Position numbers and translations under genes: made by a program
The notes under the pieces: generated by a model
Database searches by the model: none
What the model was told of the DNA's origin: nothing
Seen by the model: the letters and a program-made list of their open reading frames with translations, nothing else
Shown here: positions 33,326 to 42,486 of the stretch, piece by piece
How the letters are laid out: the number at the start of each line of letters is the position of its first letter
Position numbering within the stretch: position 1 is the stretch's first letter
Assembly (NCBI GenBank): GCA_900766925.1
Contig: CAAFXG010000389.1
Location: 62,001 to 126,000, forward strand
DNA length: 64,000 bases
From: Lachnospiraceae bacterium
GTDB taxonomy: Bacteria; Bacillota; Clostridia; Lachnospirales; Lachnospiraceae
Reading direction: 5' to 3'

Positions 33326-34972
33326 ATGGCAAAGAGCAATAAGGTGTTATCTATTGATATCACAAATGAAAGTATTACTATTATTGAACTTACTGCTTCA
33401 GCAAAGAAGCAGACTAACGTACATAACGTTATAATTTTTGAGACTCCGGAGGATTCCTTCGAGGACGGAAATATCAAGGAACCGGAGAAAATAGCTAATG
33501 CTATTAGAGAACAATTAGTGTCTAGAGGAATAAGCAACAAGAACGCAGTCTTTGTTCTTTCTTCAACCAAGATTGTTAACAGAGAGGTTGTTATTCCTTT
33601 TGTAAAGGAGAGTAAAATCAGAGGAATCATTAATGCAAATTCACAAGAATATTTCCCTGTAAATATAGAGGATTATGTGGTTTCTCATTCTGTACTTGAG
33701 ACTATTGTTGATGAGGAGAACAACAAGCAGCTTCGTGTGCTTGCTGTTGCAGCACCACAGCAGATGGTAAGAGCATATTATGACCTTGCTATTCTTGCAG
33801 GTCTCAATGTGGTTGGCCTTGATTATATTGGTAATGCGATGTTACAGTTAATCAAGACACAGACAACACAGAATACAACAACCATGGTAATTCAGTTGGG
33901 AAGTGAGTCTACTGTACTTAACATTGTACAGGGTGACAATCTTCTTCTTCAGAGAACAGTACCATATGGTACAAACTCTGTTGTTAATGTTGTAATGGAT
34001 GAGAAGGGTGTTGATGCCACAACAGCAATGACACTGCTTCAGAATGACAGATTGATTACCGTTGATTTCGATGACAACGAGATTACCGGAGCATTCAGAT
34101 ATCTCATTAATAATATTGGACGTGTAATGGATTATTATGCTTCAAAGAATCCGGACAAGCCTATTGAAGATGTATACTTAACAGGCGACGGAGCACTTAT
34201 CAGAGGTATTGATGGTCTCTTTAAGATTCAGCTTAATGTTACAACAAGAATTATGGATAATCTTTACAATATTAAGTTTAATGAATCTATTGACCTTAAG
34301 GTATACAATCCTGTATATCTTGTGACTCCAATTGGCGCTGCTTTTGCACCAATGGGATTCGAACTTAGTGATGGTTCAGCAAAGGCAAGTAGCGGTGGCT
34401 CTGGAATTGCACCTTATGTTGCTATTGTAGTAGTAGCTGCAATTGCAGCGGCAGCACTTGCATTTATTTCTATTAAGCAGAAGAATGAGGCGGCGGATAA
34501 GAAGGCACAGCTTGAGGCAGATATAGCCAGAATCAGTGATATTGAAAATATAATCAATGATTGGCAGAATGCACAGGTTGTATATTCTGATGCATATGCG
34601 ATGTATACTTCAACATATTCTCTTAATGAGAACGTTAAGACATTTATTGATCAGCTTGAGGAGAAAATTCCTCAGGAGGTTATTATTACCGGATTTACTT
34701 CTGGTGAGCAGGGTGTGACAATCCCTTGTCAGGCAGCTAATTATGATGCTATTGCTGATTTCATTATACAGCTTAAGTCAATCGAGTGTATTGATGATGC
34801 ATATGTTGCTTCTATTTCAAAGGTAGAAAATGAAGATGGTTCTAATGTGTTTACATTCTCTGTTACAGCTATTTATGTTCAGCAACCTATGGAGATTGAG
34901 GGTATTGAGTCAATTGAAGGTAATGAATCAACAGGTGCTGCAGAAGAGACAACAGAAGAAGTTGCTGAGTAA
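33326..34972 (+). CDS. pilM: PilM-PilN fusion protein of the pilus alignment complex
   Basis: A 548-residue protein. Residues 1 to about 345 form an actin-like PilM domain: VLSIDITNESITIIEL, SRGISNKNAVFVL, VIQLGSESTVLNIV and VYLTGDGALIRGID. A Ser/Gly linker leads to one transmembrane helix (about 361-384), a coiled coil, and a PilN-like ferredoxin-fold domain (IPQEVIITGFTSG, YDAIADFIIQLKS). In most species PilM is cytoplasmic and binds the N-terminal tail of a separate PilN; here both are one chain and there is no separate pilN. The end is acidic and Glu/Thr-rich. pilO follows after 22 bases. Confidence 0.87.
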   Translation: MAKSNKVLSIDITNESITIIELTASAKKQTNVHNVIIFETPEDSFEDGNIKEPEKIANAIREQLVSRGISNKNAVFVLSSTKIVNREVVIPFVKESKIRGIINANSQEYFPVNIEDYVVSHSVLETIVDEENNKQLRVLAVAAPQQMVRAYYDLAILAGLNVVGLDYIGNAMLQLIKTQTTQNTTTMVIQLGSESTVLNIVQGDNLLLQRTVPYGTNSVVNVVMDEKGVDATTAMTLLQNDRLITVDFDDNEITGAFRYLINNIGRVMDYYASKNPDKPIEDVYLTGDGALIRGIDGLFKIQLNVTTRIMDNLYNIKFNESIDLKVYNPVYLVTPIGAAFAPMGFELSDGSAKASSGGSGIAPYVAIVVVAAIAAAALAFISIKQKNEAADKKAQLEADIARISDIENIINDWQNAQVVYSDAYAMYTSTYSLNENVKTFIDQLEEKIPQEVIITGFTSGEQGVTIPCQAANYDAIADFIIQLKSIECIDDAYVASISKVENEDGSNVFTFSVTAIYVQQPMEIEGIESIEGNESTGAAEETTEEVAE

Positions 34973-34994
34973 TTAGTAAAGGAGGGTAATAAAT

Positions 34995-36068
34995 ATGTCA
35001 AAGAACAATATTAAGATAATACTATTTTTATTAGCTGTACTTATTGTAGGTGCAACGTATATGTATGTATATAAACCTAATATGGATGATAAGGCAGCCA
35101 TAGAGTCAGAGATTTCTACTCTTGAAACAAGATTAGCAGATTTGCAGGCTAAGGAAGCACATAGAGATGAGTATATTGCTCAGACAGAGGATTACAAGCA
35201 GGCTTTTGCTGAGATCGTAAAGTATTTCCCTGCAACTCTTGATCAGGAAATATCAGTTATGTTTATTAAGGGAATTGAAGAAGTTCATGATGGTGAATTC
35301 CTTATTGGTTCTACAGGCCTTGGAAGAACAGAATCATTCTATACATTAGGAAGTGGCGAGACGGTTTATGATTGTCAAAAGGCTGCTTTCCCAATTACAT
35401 ATTCGGGCTCATACGATGGAGTTCAGCAGTTTATGGATTATATTATGAGTTACAAGTATAGAATGAATATTTCGTCTGTAAACATCTCTTATGATGCTGC
35501 AACAGATACTTGTTCAGGAAGTATTACAATGAATGCATTCTGTGTAAATGGTGATGACAGAGAAGCTGACAAGGTTAACGTAGATGTACCGGAAGGTGTC
35601 TCAAATCTTTTCATTGGAGGCAATGCAGCTCCGACATCTCAGTCATATTCATATGATGCAGACAACGGTGCCTCAATTGTTGATGATAATGATGTAAAAG
35701 TAATTCTTAATAATGCAAATAACGATACAGCAGATGGAATTATAGTGACAGCAGGCACAGGTTCTACAGAGATATCAAACAAGGATAATGCGGTTATTGA
35801 TGTTAATGTAAATATTTATGCACAGGATGGAAAAAACTATATTGACTATAGTATAGGTGATAATAAGGGCACAATTGAGGCTCTTGATTCAGATGTAAAG
35901 ATTTATGTTGAGTCGTCAGAGAGGGTTGACGCAGATGATTCCAATGGCGTGAAACTTAATGTCTCTAACTCTACTGATTTAGTTGTATTTGTTAAGGTTA
36001 ATGGTGATGATTCTGCATCTCCAAGGTTTAATATTGGTTCTAAGGAAGGTAAAGTTAAGGTGTATTAA
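34995..36068 (+). CDS. pilO: PilO-like pilus assembly protein with C-terminal extension
   Basis: A 357-residue protein with one N-terminal transmembrane helix (about residues 7-26), a coiled coil (about 30-60) and a ferredoxin-like PilO core up to about residue 190 (QQFMDYIMSYKYRMNISSVNI). PilO partners PilN in linking the platform to the outside. Residues after about 195 form an additional Asp/Asn/Gly-rich beta domain of some 160 residues that ordinary PilO (about 200 residues) lacks. The extension would lie outside the membrane, within the cell-wall zone. Core assignment rests on position after PilMN and on architecture. Confidence 0.75.
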   Translation: MSKNNIKIILFLLAVLIVGATYMYVYKPNMDDKAAIESEISTLETRLADLQAKEAHRDEYIAQTEDYKQAFAEIVKYFPATLDQEISVMFIKGIEEVHDGEFLIGSTGLGRTESFYTLGSGETVYDCQKAAFPITYSGSYDGVQQFMDYIMSYKYRMNISSVNISYDAATDTCSGSITMNAFCVNGDDREADKVNVDVPEGVSNLFIGGNAAPTSQSYSYDADNGASIVDDNDVKVILNNANNDTADGIIVTAGTGSTEISNKDNAVIDVNVNIYAQDGKNYIDYSIGDNKGTIEALDSDVKIYVESSERVDADDSNGVKLNVSNSTDLVVFVKVNGDDSASPRFNIGSKEGKVKVY

Positions 36069-36083
36069 GAGAGGATGGAATTT

Positions 36084-37811
36084 ATGGCAAAGAAGAATAA
36101 TAAAGGTTTCAGTTTAGTTGAAATCGTAATCGCCATAGCCATATTGACAGTACTTTTAACTCCGGTTGTTAAGCAACTTGCGCAGACTATGTCTGTGCAT
36201 AGAATTGCCAAAGAACAGCAATATGTCACAGAAAATGCTGAGTACATCCTTTCATACTTCCAAAGAAATGATTTGGAAACGTTAAAAGATACCTCGGCAT
36301 CCAATGAGATGCATTGCACAGCTGAACCTACATCGGTTACACAGACATGTGATTTGTATACCAGTTCAAGTTTGACTACACCAATTGCAACAGTTACTTA
36401 TAATATGAACGTATATACACTTGCTGATAAGTATTTGGGAAGCAGTAATACTGGATATATAAGAAGTGTAATTATGGACGATCTTAGTAATAAGATTTCT
36501 GCAGAAAATGTAGGTGGTAAAAGCTATAGAATTAATTATGATTTTAGTGACAGCAGTGCACCTGCAGATTATCAGGCTAAAGGATTTACACTTACTAATG
36601 AAGGCAGTCTGGTAATGTATGAGAGTGTAACAAATGCATCCGGTGATGAATTATACAAATATGTTAAAGGTATTGTTTGTAAAGAAATAGGTGATTATGC
36701 AGATTATTTTGTTGAAGACCCTAATACGGTTAATTTAGGAAATATGCATGATTTGAATGCTGACCAGGTTGCTTTGATTACAGGTCAGACAACAAATTAT
36801 GACAGACAGGCCGAAATAGACTTGTACGCAAAGGCAATGGATGAACTTAAGAAACTAGATCCTGCCAAGTGGGAGATTCAGATGTTTGGTGCCAGTGGTG
36901 GTATTTTATCACAGGCAGCCTATCTGAACAGCATGAAGAAGCTTACCAAAATATATGTTGATTACGTAGAAATTGAAAATGGGGTAACTTTAGCGGATAA
37001 AGACAAGTATTACTTGGTAAAGGCTGATGTATATTATCAGAACAGTTTTGCGTTAGAGGATGGTACAGCTCATGTAAACAAGATGACATATAATGTATTC
37101 TCACAGAAATTCTACACAAAGAACTGTCCGGAAATTTATTATGAATATCAACCGTTTGCTGTTGAGGTTAATAACACAACAAAGAGTGTTACTTACGCAG
37201 CAAAGGAATATTTGCTTATTGATAATTATGTAGATGGAGCAAAAATGTATTTGTATAAGCCTAGATTTGATCAGGCAACAATTACAGCTAATGGTATTGT
37301 TCCGTCATATGACGATACAAGTACAGCTAATTTGTATGTTCCGTCAAATAGTATGTATAAGATTTATAATAATAATCCGAGTAACTCAAGTGAAAAGAAG
37401 GTGCAGATTTATTTTGCTAATACAAACGGTGGTTCGGCTTCGGGAAACTGGATATCTGATACAAGTGTAAAACCAATAGATATCTACACTAATTTAACAT
37501 TAGCGGGTATTAATGATACATCAGATGGGCAGATATTATGTAACAATGTAAGTGCATTTTCTGCATTTAATTATGTTATATCTGATAAAACAGTGATTAA
37601 TACGTCTGGTAAGACTCAGGCTGAAATTGATAGTGAAATAGCAGCAGAGATTGCTAAGAGAGCAACTTATTCACATGATGGTGATAATCATATTTATGAG
37701 CTCGCTAAGGATTCGTCTACGGAGAGCAGGTTATTTACAGTAACTGTTATATTAGAACCTAAGGATGGCAGTGGAAATTCTGTTGTTCTTACTGGAGCAA
37801 AGGGGGAATAA
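36084..37811 (+). CDS. Large minor prepilin (PilV-like N-terminus)
   Basis: A 575-residue protein with a prepilin leader cleaved after G8, followed by FSLVEIVIAIAILTV with E at mature position 5. The proline-containing helix then leads to a very large extracellular region with no family I recognise. Ordinary minor pilins have 130-250 residues. The region is rich in Tyr, Asn, Asp and Thr. The ATG at 36084 is 9 bases after AGAGAGG; the in-frame ATG at 36075 directly abuts that site and is less likely. Probably located at the pilus tip or in the priming complex. Confidence 0.8.
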   Translation: MAKKNNKGFSLVEIVIAIAILTVLLTPVVKQLAQTMSVHRIAKEQQYVTENAEYILSYFQRNDLETLKDTSASNEMHCTAEPTSVTQTCDLYTSSSLTTPIATVTYNMNVYTLADKYLGSSNTGYIRSVIMDDLSNKISAENVGGKSYRINYDFSDSSAPADYQAKGFTLTNEGSLVMYESVTNASGDELYKYVKGIVCKEIGDYADYFVEDPNTVNLGNMHDLNADQVALITGQTTNYDRQAEIDLYAKAMDELKKLDPAKWEIQMFGASGGILSQAAYLNSMKKLTKIYVDYVEIENGVTLADKDKYYLVKADVYYQNSFALEDGTAHVNKMTYNVFSQKFYTKNCPEIYYEYQPFAVEVNNTTKSVTYAAKEYLLIDNYVDGAKMYLYKPRFDQATITANGIVPSYDDTSTANLYVPSNSMYKIYNNNPSNSSEKKVQIYFANTNGGSASGNWISDTSVKPIDIYTNLTLAGINDTSDGQILCNNVSAFSAFNYVISDKTVINTSGKTQAEIDSEIAAEIAKRATYSHDGDNHIYELAKDSSTESRLFTVTVILEPKDGSGNSVVLTGAKGE

Positions 37812-37815
37812 TTCG

Positions 37816-40800
37816 GTGAACAAAATCAAAAAATTAATCAAAAAACTGAATAACCGTGGCTCTAGTATTATTATGGTTGTTGTATCAATTGCATTTATTT
37901 CCATCATAGTTGGAGCACTTCTGTCAACGGCAGGCTATACATACAAGCTTAAAATGCAGGATTTAAATGCTAAAGATAACTATTATTATGTTGAGCAGGC
38001 TATGCAGGAGATATACGCAGGCGTTGGAACAAATACTGTCAATAAAATGAAAGATGCGTATAACTACACAATAGAGAATATGGTTCAGTATGATTTGTCT
38101 CAGGGAACATATAAGACTTTAACTAATGAACAGGCAAATATAATGTTCAAGAAGCAGTTCCTTGCAAGAATCAAGAATGATGATTATTTCAAGGCAGGAC
38201 CAATCCAGCTTGCTGACACATTAGAGAAGTACATAACCAATGATTCAGTTAAGTTGGACAAGAATCGATTAATTGTCGAGTCAAAGGATGATCAAATTGC
38301 TATCAAGAATATTACACTGACCAGAACTCAGGAATATAGTAACTCATCTGGTTCAGGTTCATTTACGCAGACAATCTCGGCTGATATTGTGATTGGTGAA
38401 CCGGATTTTACGGTTAATTTTAACAACTTAACTACAGATTATAGTAAGTTGTTTGACTTTGCGTTGATAGCTGATATGGGTATTGAAGTGTCACAGAATG
38501 CAGGTAATCCATTGTCGATTACAGGTAATGTGTATGCAGCAGCTGATTACTACAATAAGAAGTATAACCAGACAGAAGATAAGACCATAACCGATCCTGT
38601 TACAGGTTTGCCTTCTACAGTTAATTCTGGAACATATAACAAAGAGTATTCAGGAAAGAAATATGAGTATACTCACTCATCAGTAACATCAAAGTATTAT
38701 ACTCCTGCGGCAGATGGTGCTGCAGCAAGTACAACATTATATAACCTGTATGCAAAAGATGTAGAAGATAAAAATCTCTTATTTGACGGTGAAAATGTAA
38801 ATAGTGCATATTCTGGGTTATATGTAGATGGTTCAGCAGTTTCTATACTTGCAGATACGGTAATTGTTCCGGGTACATTAGCTGTAATGAATGGCGCTGA
38901 CTTGACTGTATATGGTAAGAATGGAACATTAACATCTGAGACGGAGGTTTGGACAGATAATCTTGTTCTTGGTGGTAAGAGTCTTGTTGAGACTAATAGT
39001 AAGGGTAAAGATGTTTTCAAGGGTTCAAAGGCTACATTTAGAACCAATCTCTTTGTAAAGGATGATACTGAACTAAATTCAAATGGTTCACAACTTAAAC
39101 TGTATGGAGGCTATTATGGATATAGTAACAGTACAGTAAAAGATAACAGAAGCTTTGTTCCAACGGTAGATGAAAGTAAATTCAAAATTTATGAATATAC
39201 TACAGATGCTGATGGTAAAACGATTGTGAGCGACGAATATATCAGAGGACATTATAATAGTAGTTCTATTGTTATTAATGGAGAGCAGTCCACATTGGAT
39301 TTATCTAATGCCAAGAATATTTATTTGGCAGGTAGAGCATACATTGAGCTTTCTAAGTATGTTTCAGCGGTAGAAGATATTGTTGAAGAAAAGGATGAGA
39401 ATGGTGTTAAGCAGGAGAATAAGTATTATTCCGAGACATTTAAGTATGTTCCAACCTCTGATTCTGCAAAGACAACGGTTAATGACTTCAAGACAGGTGA
39501 ATCAATATCTGTAAAGAGCAACCAGCTTGCTTATATTCCTATTAGCAAGTCAGGTTCACCAAAGCAGATGACAGATTATGTGAATTTCTATATCAGAAGC
39601 TACTGTACAAAGGATACTGAAGAAACTGATGATGATGTTTCATATACATATGTAGAATTATCAGCAAAGAATTCAGATGTTGGAGTATTTGGTGAGTTTT
39701 TCCCTGCATCTGTATTTGGTACATCAAGTTCTTCTGATAAGAGTACACGTACCTATGTGCCATGCGTAGCAATCAAGGTGCCTACATCTGACACAAGTAC
39801 CACAACAAGGCTTGCATATTATTATGATTTTGAAACAGCTTATAACGTAATTGTAAATGCTGCAAGATTAGGCAATACAAAAGCTAATGAAGTCATTGCA
39901 CTTTATGATAGTGTGGATGAGTATTCGGCTGCGTTTGCATCAGAGTATGTAAAAATGATTAATGATATAAAGGGCAATCCTTTATTAAATATTGAGGATT
40001 ATGATCTTGTTGATATTACTGATTATGAAGATTTCGAGCTTGGAGATGTTAAGGATCCTCTTAATGGAACTACATACTCAAGTGGAGCTATAACAGTCGC
40101 TAAAAATAATACTTTCTCACTTATAACTAAGAATGATTCAACAGCTATTAATACTATTGAGAATTTGTTATATAACAACTCATTTTCATCTGGTGACACA
40201 GATGCGCAGAAGGTATTAAATTATTCTAAAGATCTTGAAAAAGAGTATAATTATGTGAAGTGGAACTTAGGACATATTGATACTGATCCATTGCAGGAAA
40301 AATATGTTGATGATTTGGTTAATGATTTAGGTGAAGATTATATTACACCAATTAACAAATATGTTAATATGGATTTGGTTTTGGGAGCAACACCTTTAGA
40401 GATTAATCCAAGTACACTTCAGCTTTCATCCGGAGCTAAGATCTGGGTGAGCAAGAACAAGGTTATTGTTGATGGAGAAGAGAATATCACCGGTATTATC
40501 GTAACAGCGGATGATGTTGAATTCTCACCTAATGTAAAGTCATTTGAAGGAATAATAATTGCAGGTGGTAAGATTTATATTAGAAATAACCTTATGTCAA
40601 TTAATTCATCCGCAGAAACATGTAGAACAATCATGAAAGAATGTATCCTAAACTCCAACGATACACAGTGTAAGAGTGTATTATCACTTTTCAAGGAGTA
40701 TGAGAATTCATTAGATGATTTCAAGCCAAGTGATACTGCTACTTCAACAGATGCGTCTAAGTCAATTTCAACTATTGATTATTCGGATGTATGTAGTATG

Positions 40801-40827
40801 ACTAACTGGATGAAGTATGCAGAATAG
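37816..40827 (+). CDS. Giant PilX-like minor pilin with beta-helix-like domains
   Basis: A 1003-residue protein. The N-terminus NNRGSSIIMVVVSIAFISIIVGAL resembles PilX-type prepilins (cleavage after G15, no Glu5). Central and C-terminal segments show short repeating beta turns like bactofilin or right-handed beta-helix proteins: GLYVDGSAVSILADTV, GTLAVMNGADLTVYG, WTDNLVLGG and, near the end, ITGIIVTADDVEF and GIIIAGGKIYI. About four times the usual PilX size. The start is GTG at 37816, about 10 bases after AGGGGG in the previous gene; that gene ends 4 bases before it. The function of the large ectodomain is unknown. Confidence 0.7.
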   Translation: MNKIKKLIKKLNNRGSSIIMVVVSIAFISIIVGALLSTAGYTYKLKMQDLNAKDNYYYVEQAMQEIYAGVGTNTVNKMKDAYNYTIENMVQYDLSQGTYKTLTNEQANIMFKKQFLARIKNDDYFKAGPIQLADTLEKYITNDSVKLDKNRLIVESKDDQIAIKNITLTRTQEYSNSSGSGSFTQTISADIVIGEPDFTVNFNNLTTDYSKLFDFALIADMGIEVSQNAGNPLSITGNVYAAADYYNKKYNQTEDKTITDPVTGLPSTVNSGTYNKEYSGKKYEYTHSSVTSKYYTPAADGAAASTTLYNLYAKDVEDKNLLFDGENVNSAYSGLYVDGSAVSILADTVIVPGTLAVMNGADLTVYGKNGTLTSETEVWTDNLVLGGKSLVETNSKGKDVFKGSKATFRTNLFVKDDTELNSNGSQLKLYGGYYGYSNSTVKDNRSFVPTVDESKFKIYEYTTDADGKTIVSDEYIRGHYNSSSIVINGEQSTLDLSNAKNIYLAGRAYIELSKYVSAVEDIVEEKDENGVKQENKYYSETFKYVPTSDSAKTTVNDFKTGESISVKSNQLAYIPISKSGSPKQMTDYVNFYIRSYCTKDTEETDDDVSYTYVELSAKNSDVGVFGEFFPASVFGTSSSSDKSTRTYVPCVAIKVPTSDTSTTTRLAYYYDFETAYNVIVNAARLGNTKANEVIALYDSVDEYSAAFASEYVKMINDIKGNPLLNIEDYDLVDITDYEDFELGDVKDPLNGTTYSSGAITVAKNNTFSLITKNDSTAINTIENLLYNNSFSSGDTDAQKVLNYSKDLEKEYNYVKWNLGHIDTDPLQEKYVDDLVNDLGEDYITPINKYVNMDLVLGATPLEINPSTLQLSSGAKIWVSKNKVIVDGEENITGIIVTADDVEFSPNVKSFEGIIIAGGKIYIRNNLMSINSSAETCRTIMKECILNSNDTQCKSVLSLFKEYENSLDDFKPSDTATSTDASKSISTIDYSDVCSMTNWMKYAE

Positions 40828-40838
40828 AGGTGCCGTGT

Positions 40839-41444
40839 ATGAAGAATAATAAATTTTCTAATAACAATAAAGGCTTCTCTTTGGTTGAATTAATTATAGT
40901 AATAGGAATTATAGCGGTAATGACTGGTGTAAGTATGGTAACGATAACATTACTTAATTCTTCAAGAGCGAGAGAGTCGGCTGTAACTTTTGAGGCGGAG
41001 GTTTCAGCATTGATTGAACGCTCAAGAGGACAGACTTGTGTTGTGGGTGGTGTTGAAAAACCTTCATATTACCATTGTTTAAAAATATATGTTGATGGTT
41101 CAAAAACATATATACAACAAGGTTATTGCTATAAAGATACTACATATTCCGGTACTGAAACGAAATTCAGTGCAAAAACAGAAAAATATGTTTTTGTACC
41201 TAAAGACAGCACTGATAAGGGCGTGGCAATGTCGACAAAGGTCAGCATGAGGTATATAGACTCTTCAATGTCAGCATCTGAAGCAATTGGAAACGGAGCA
41301 TCAGATATACATGAGGCATTTATAATTTATGACAAGAAGGGTATGTGCCTACAGGGTGTTGGTACGTTTGAATTTTACAAGAAAAATGGAAACAATGTAG
41401 CAAATGTTACCATTCAGAAGAATGGTAGTCATCAATCAGATTAA
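40839..41444 (+). CDS. Minor prepilin (PilE/GspH-like)
   Basis: A 201-residue prepilin. The leader ends NNNKG (G12) before FSLVELIIVIGIIAVMTG, with E5 present. The soluble domain has one RSRGQTCVVGG segment with a cysteine and KGMCLQGVGTFEF near the end with a second. This size and the VSALIERSRGQ helix resemble GspH/FimT-type minor pilins. The in-frame GTG at 40830 is unlikely; the ATG at 40839 has GAGG 8 bases upstream. It lies between the giant PilX-like gene and a PilW-like gene, the usual order of a priming minor-pilin set. Confidence 0.85.
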   Translation: MKNNKFSNNNKGFSLVELIIVIGIIAVMTGVSMVTITLLNSSRARESAVTFEAEVSALIERSRGQTCVVGGVEKPSYYHCLKIYVDGSKTYIQQGYCYKDTTYSGTETKFSAKTEKYVFVPKDSTDKGVAMSTKVSMRYIDSSMSASEAIGNGASDIHEAFIIYDKKGMCLQGVGTFEFYKKNGNNVANVTIQKNGSHQSD

Positions 41445-41459
41445 AAGGGGTGAGGGACT

Positions 41460-42467
41460 ATGAGAGAAAAGATAAAATATGATAGTGGCTTCACACTTGT
41501 TGAATTGATTATTGCAATGGCAATACTTGCTTTCCTTATGACATCTGTTAGTGCTTTCATGAGTTCGGGTGTATATTCTTTCAAGAAAACGAAGGCTGAT
41601 GAACGGGTATATACATCAGCTCAGGAAACATATAATCAGATTACAGGATCCATTATGGAGGCAAACAACCTAATAATATATGGGTATAAACTGACGGGAG
41701 CAACAGCACCTGATTTTAATAATGATACAGGTATTGGTCTTTCGAATCTTAAGGCTTGTTACTTTATTAAATATGATCCTGAGGATATTATAGATCCACT
41801 CACAGGTAAAAAGACTGGGGAGAAGGATAAAGCAAAGGATTTATTGCCAACACTGGTTAAATATAATGTAGGATATGATTCGGCAGCTGAAATAGTTTAT
41901 TTCAAGGATTTGGGTAAGGATACTAAGATATATGTAAAGTCTTTGATAATTGATGCGTCTGAACCTATTGATATGAGTTATGTAAGTCAAACCGGACCAA
42001 AGTATACAAATGAGATTACCGGTGTAGGTAATTTTGAAATTGTGCAGCCAACAAGAGATGTGCTTAAAGCTGATGGAACGACAGTGAATCAGGGCATCGT
42101 TAATAGTGCAGGCGAACCGGTATATAATATCAATGATACACGAAGAGATATATATACATTTGATGATGAAAGCTTATATTATGAGCGTGAATATGCATTT
42201 ATGACAGACCTTAATGATTATAAGAATGTCAGTGATTCATCAGATGAAATGAAAAACTATATTTATAGTAAGTCAATTAAGGCTGTTGACCTGACTAATG
42301 CTACAGGCGATGTGACGGGCAAAAAACTTTCAGGTTGTGTTGCTACAGTAGATGCAGAAAACGGAAGTATAGGTTTTGATATATTCTTCTCTGATAAAAA
42401 TATGACTTATACTACGAATGGTATGACAAAGATTCAAAACTCGTATGTTTTGAAAGCAAAACAGTAG
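41460..42467 (+). CDS. Minor prepilin (PilW/GspJ-like)
   Basis: A 335-residue prepilin with a 10-residue leader (REKIKYDSG) cleaved before FTLVELIIAMAILAFL, E5 present. After the N-helix comes YTSAQETYNQITGSIMEANN, typical of GspJ/PilW, then a beta-rich domain with inserts. A GGGGTGAGGG ribosome site precedes the ATG. With the three preceding prepilin-like proteins it probably forms the tip complex that primes assembly. The giant exported protein follows 19 bases later. Confidence 0.85.
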   Translation: MREKIKYDSGFTLVELIIAMAILAFLMTSVSAFMSSGVYSFKKTKADERVYTSAQETYNQITGSIMEANNLIIYGYKLTGATAPDFNNDTGIGLSNLKACYFIKYDPEDIIDPLTGKKTGEKDKAKDLLPTLVKYNVGYDSAAEIVYFKDLGKDTKIYVKSLIIDASEPIDMSYVSQTGPKYTNEITGVGNFEIVQPTRDVLKADGTTVNQGIVNSAGEPVYNINDTRRDIYTFDDESLYYEREYAFMTDLNDYKNVSDSSDEMKNYIYSKSIKAVDLTNATGDVTGKKLSGCVATVDAENGSIGFDIFFSDKNMTYTTNGMTKIQNSYVLKAKQ

Positions 42468-42486
42468 AAAGGGAGGTAAATACATA

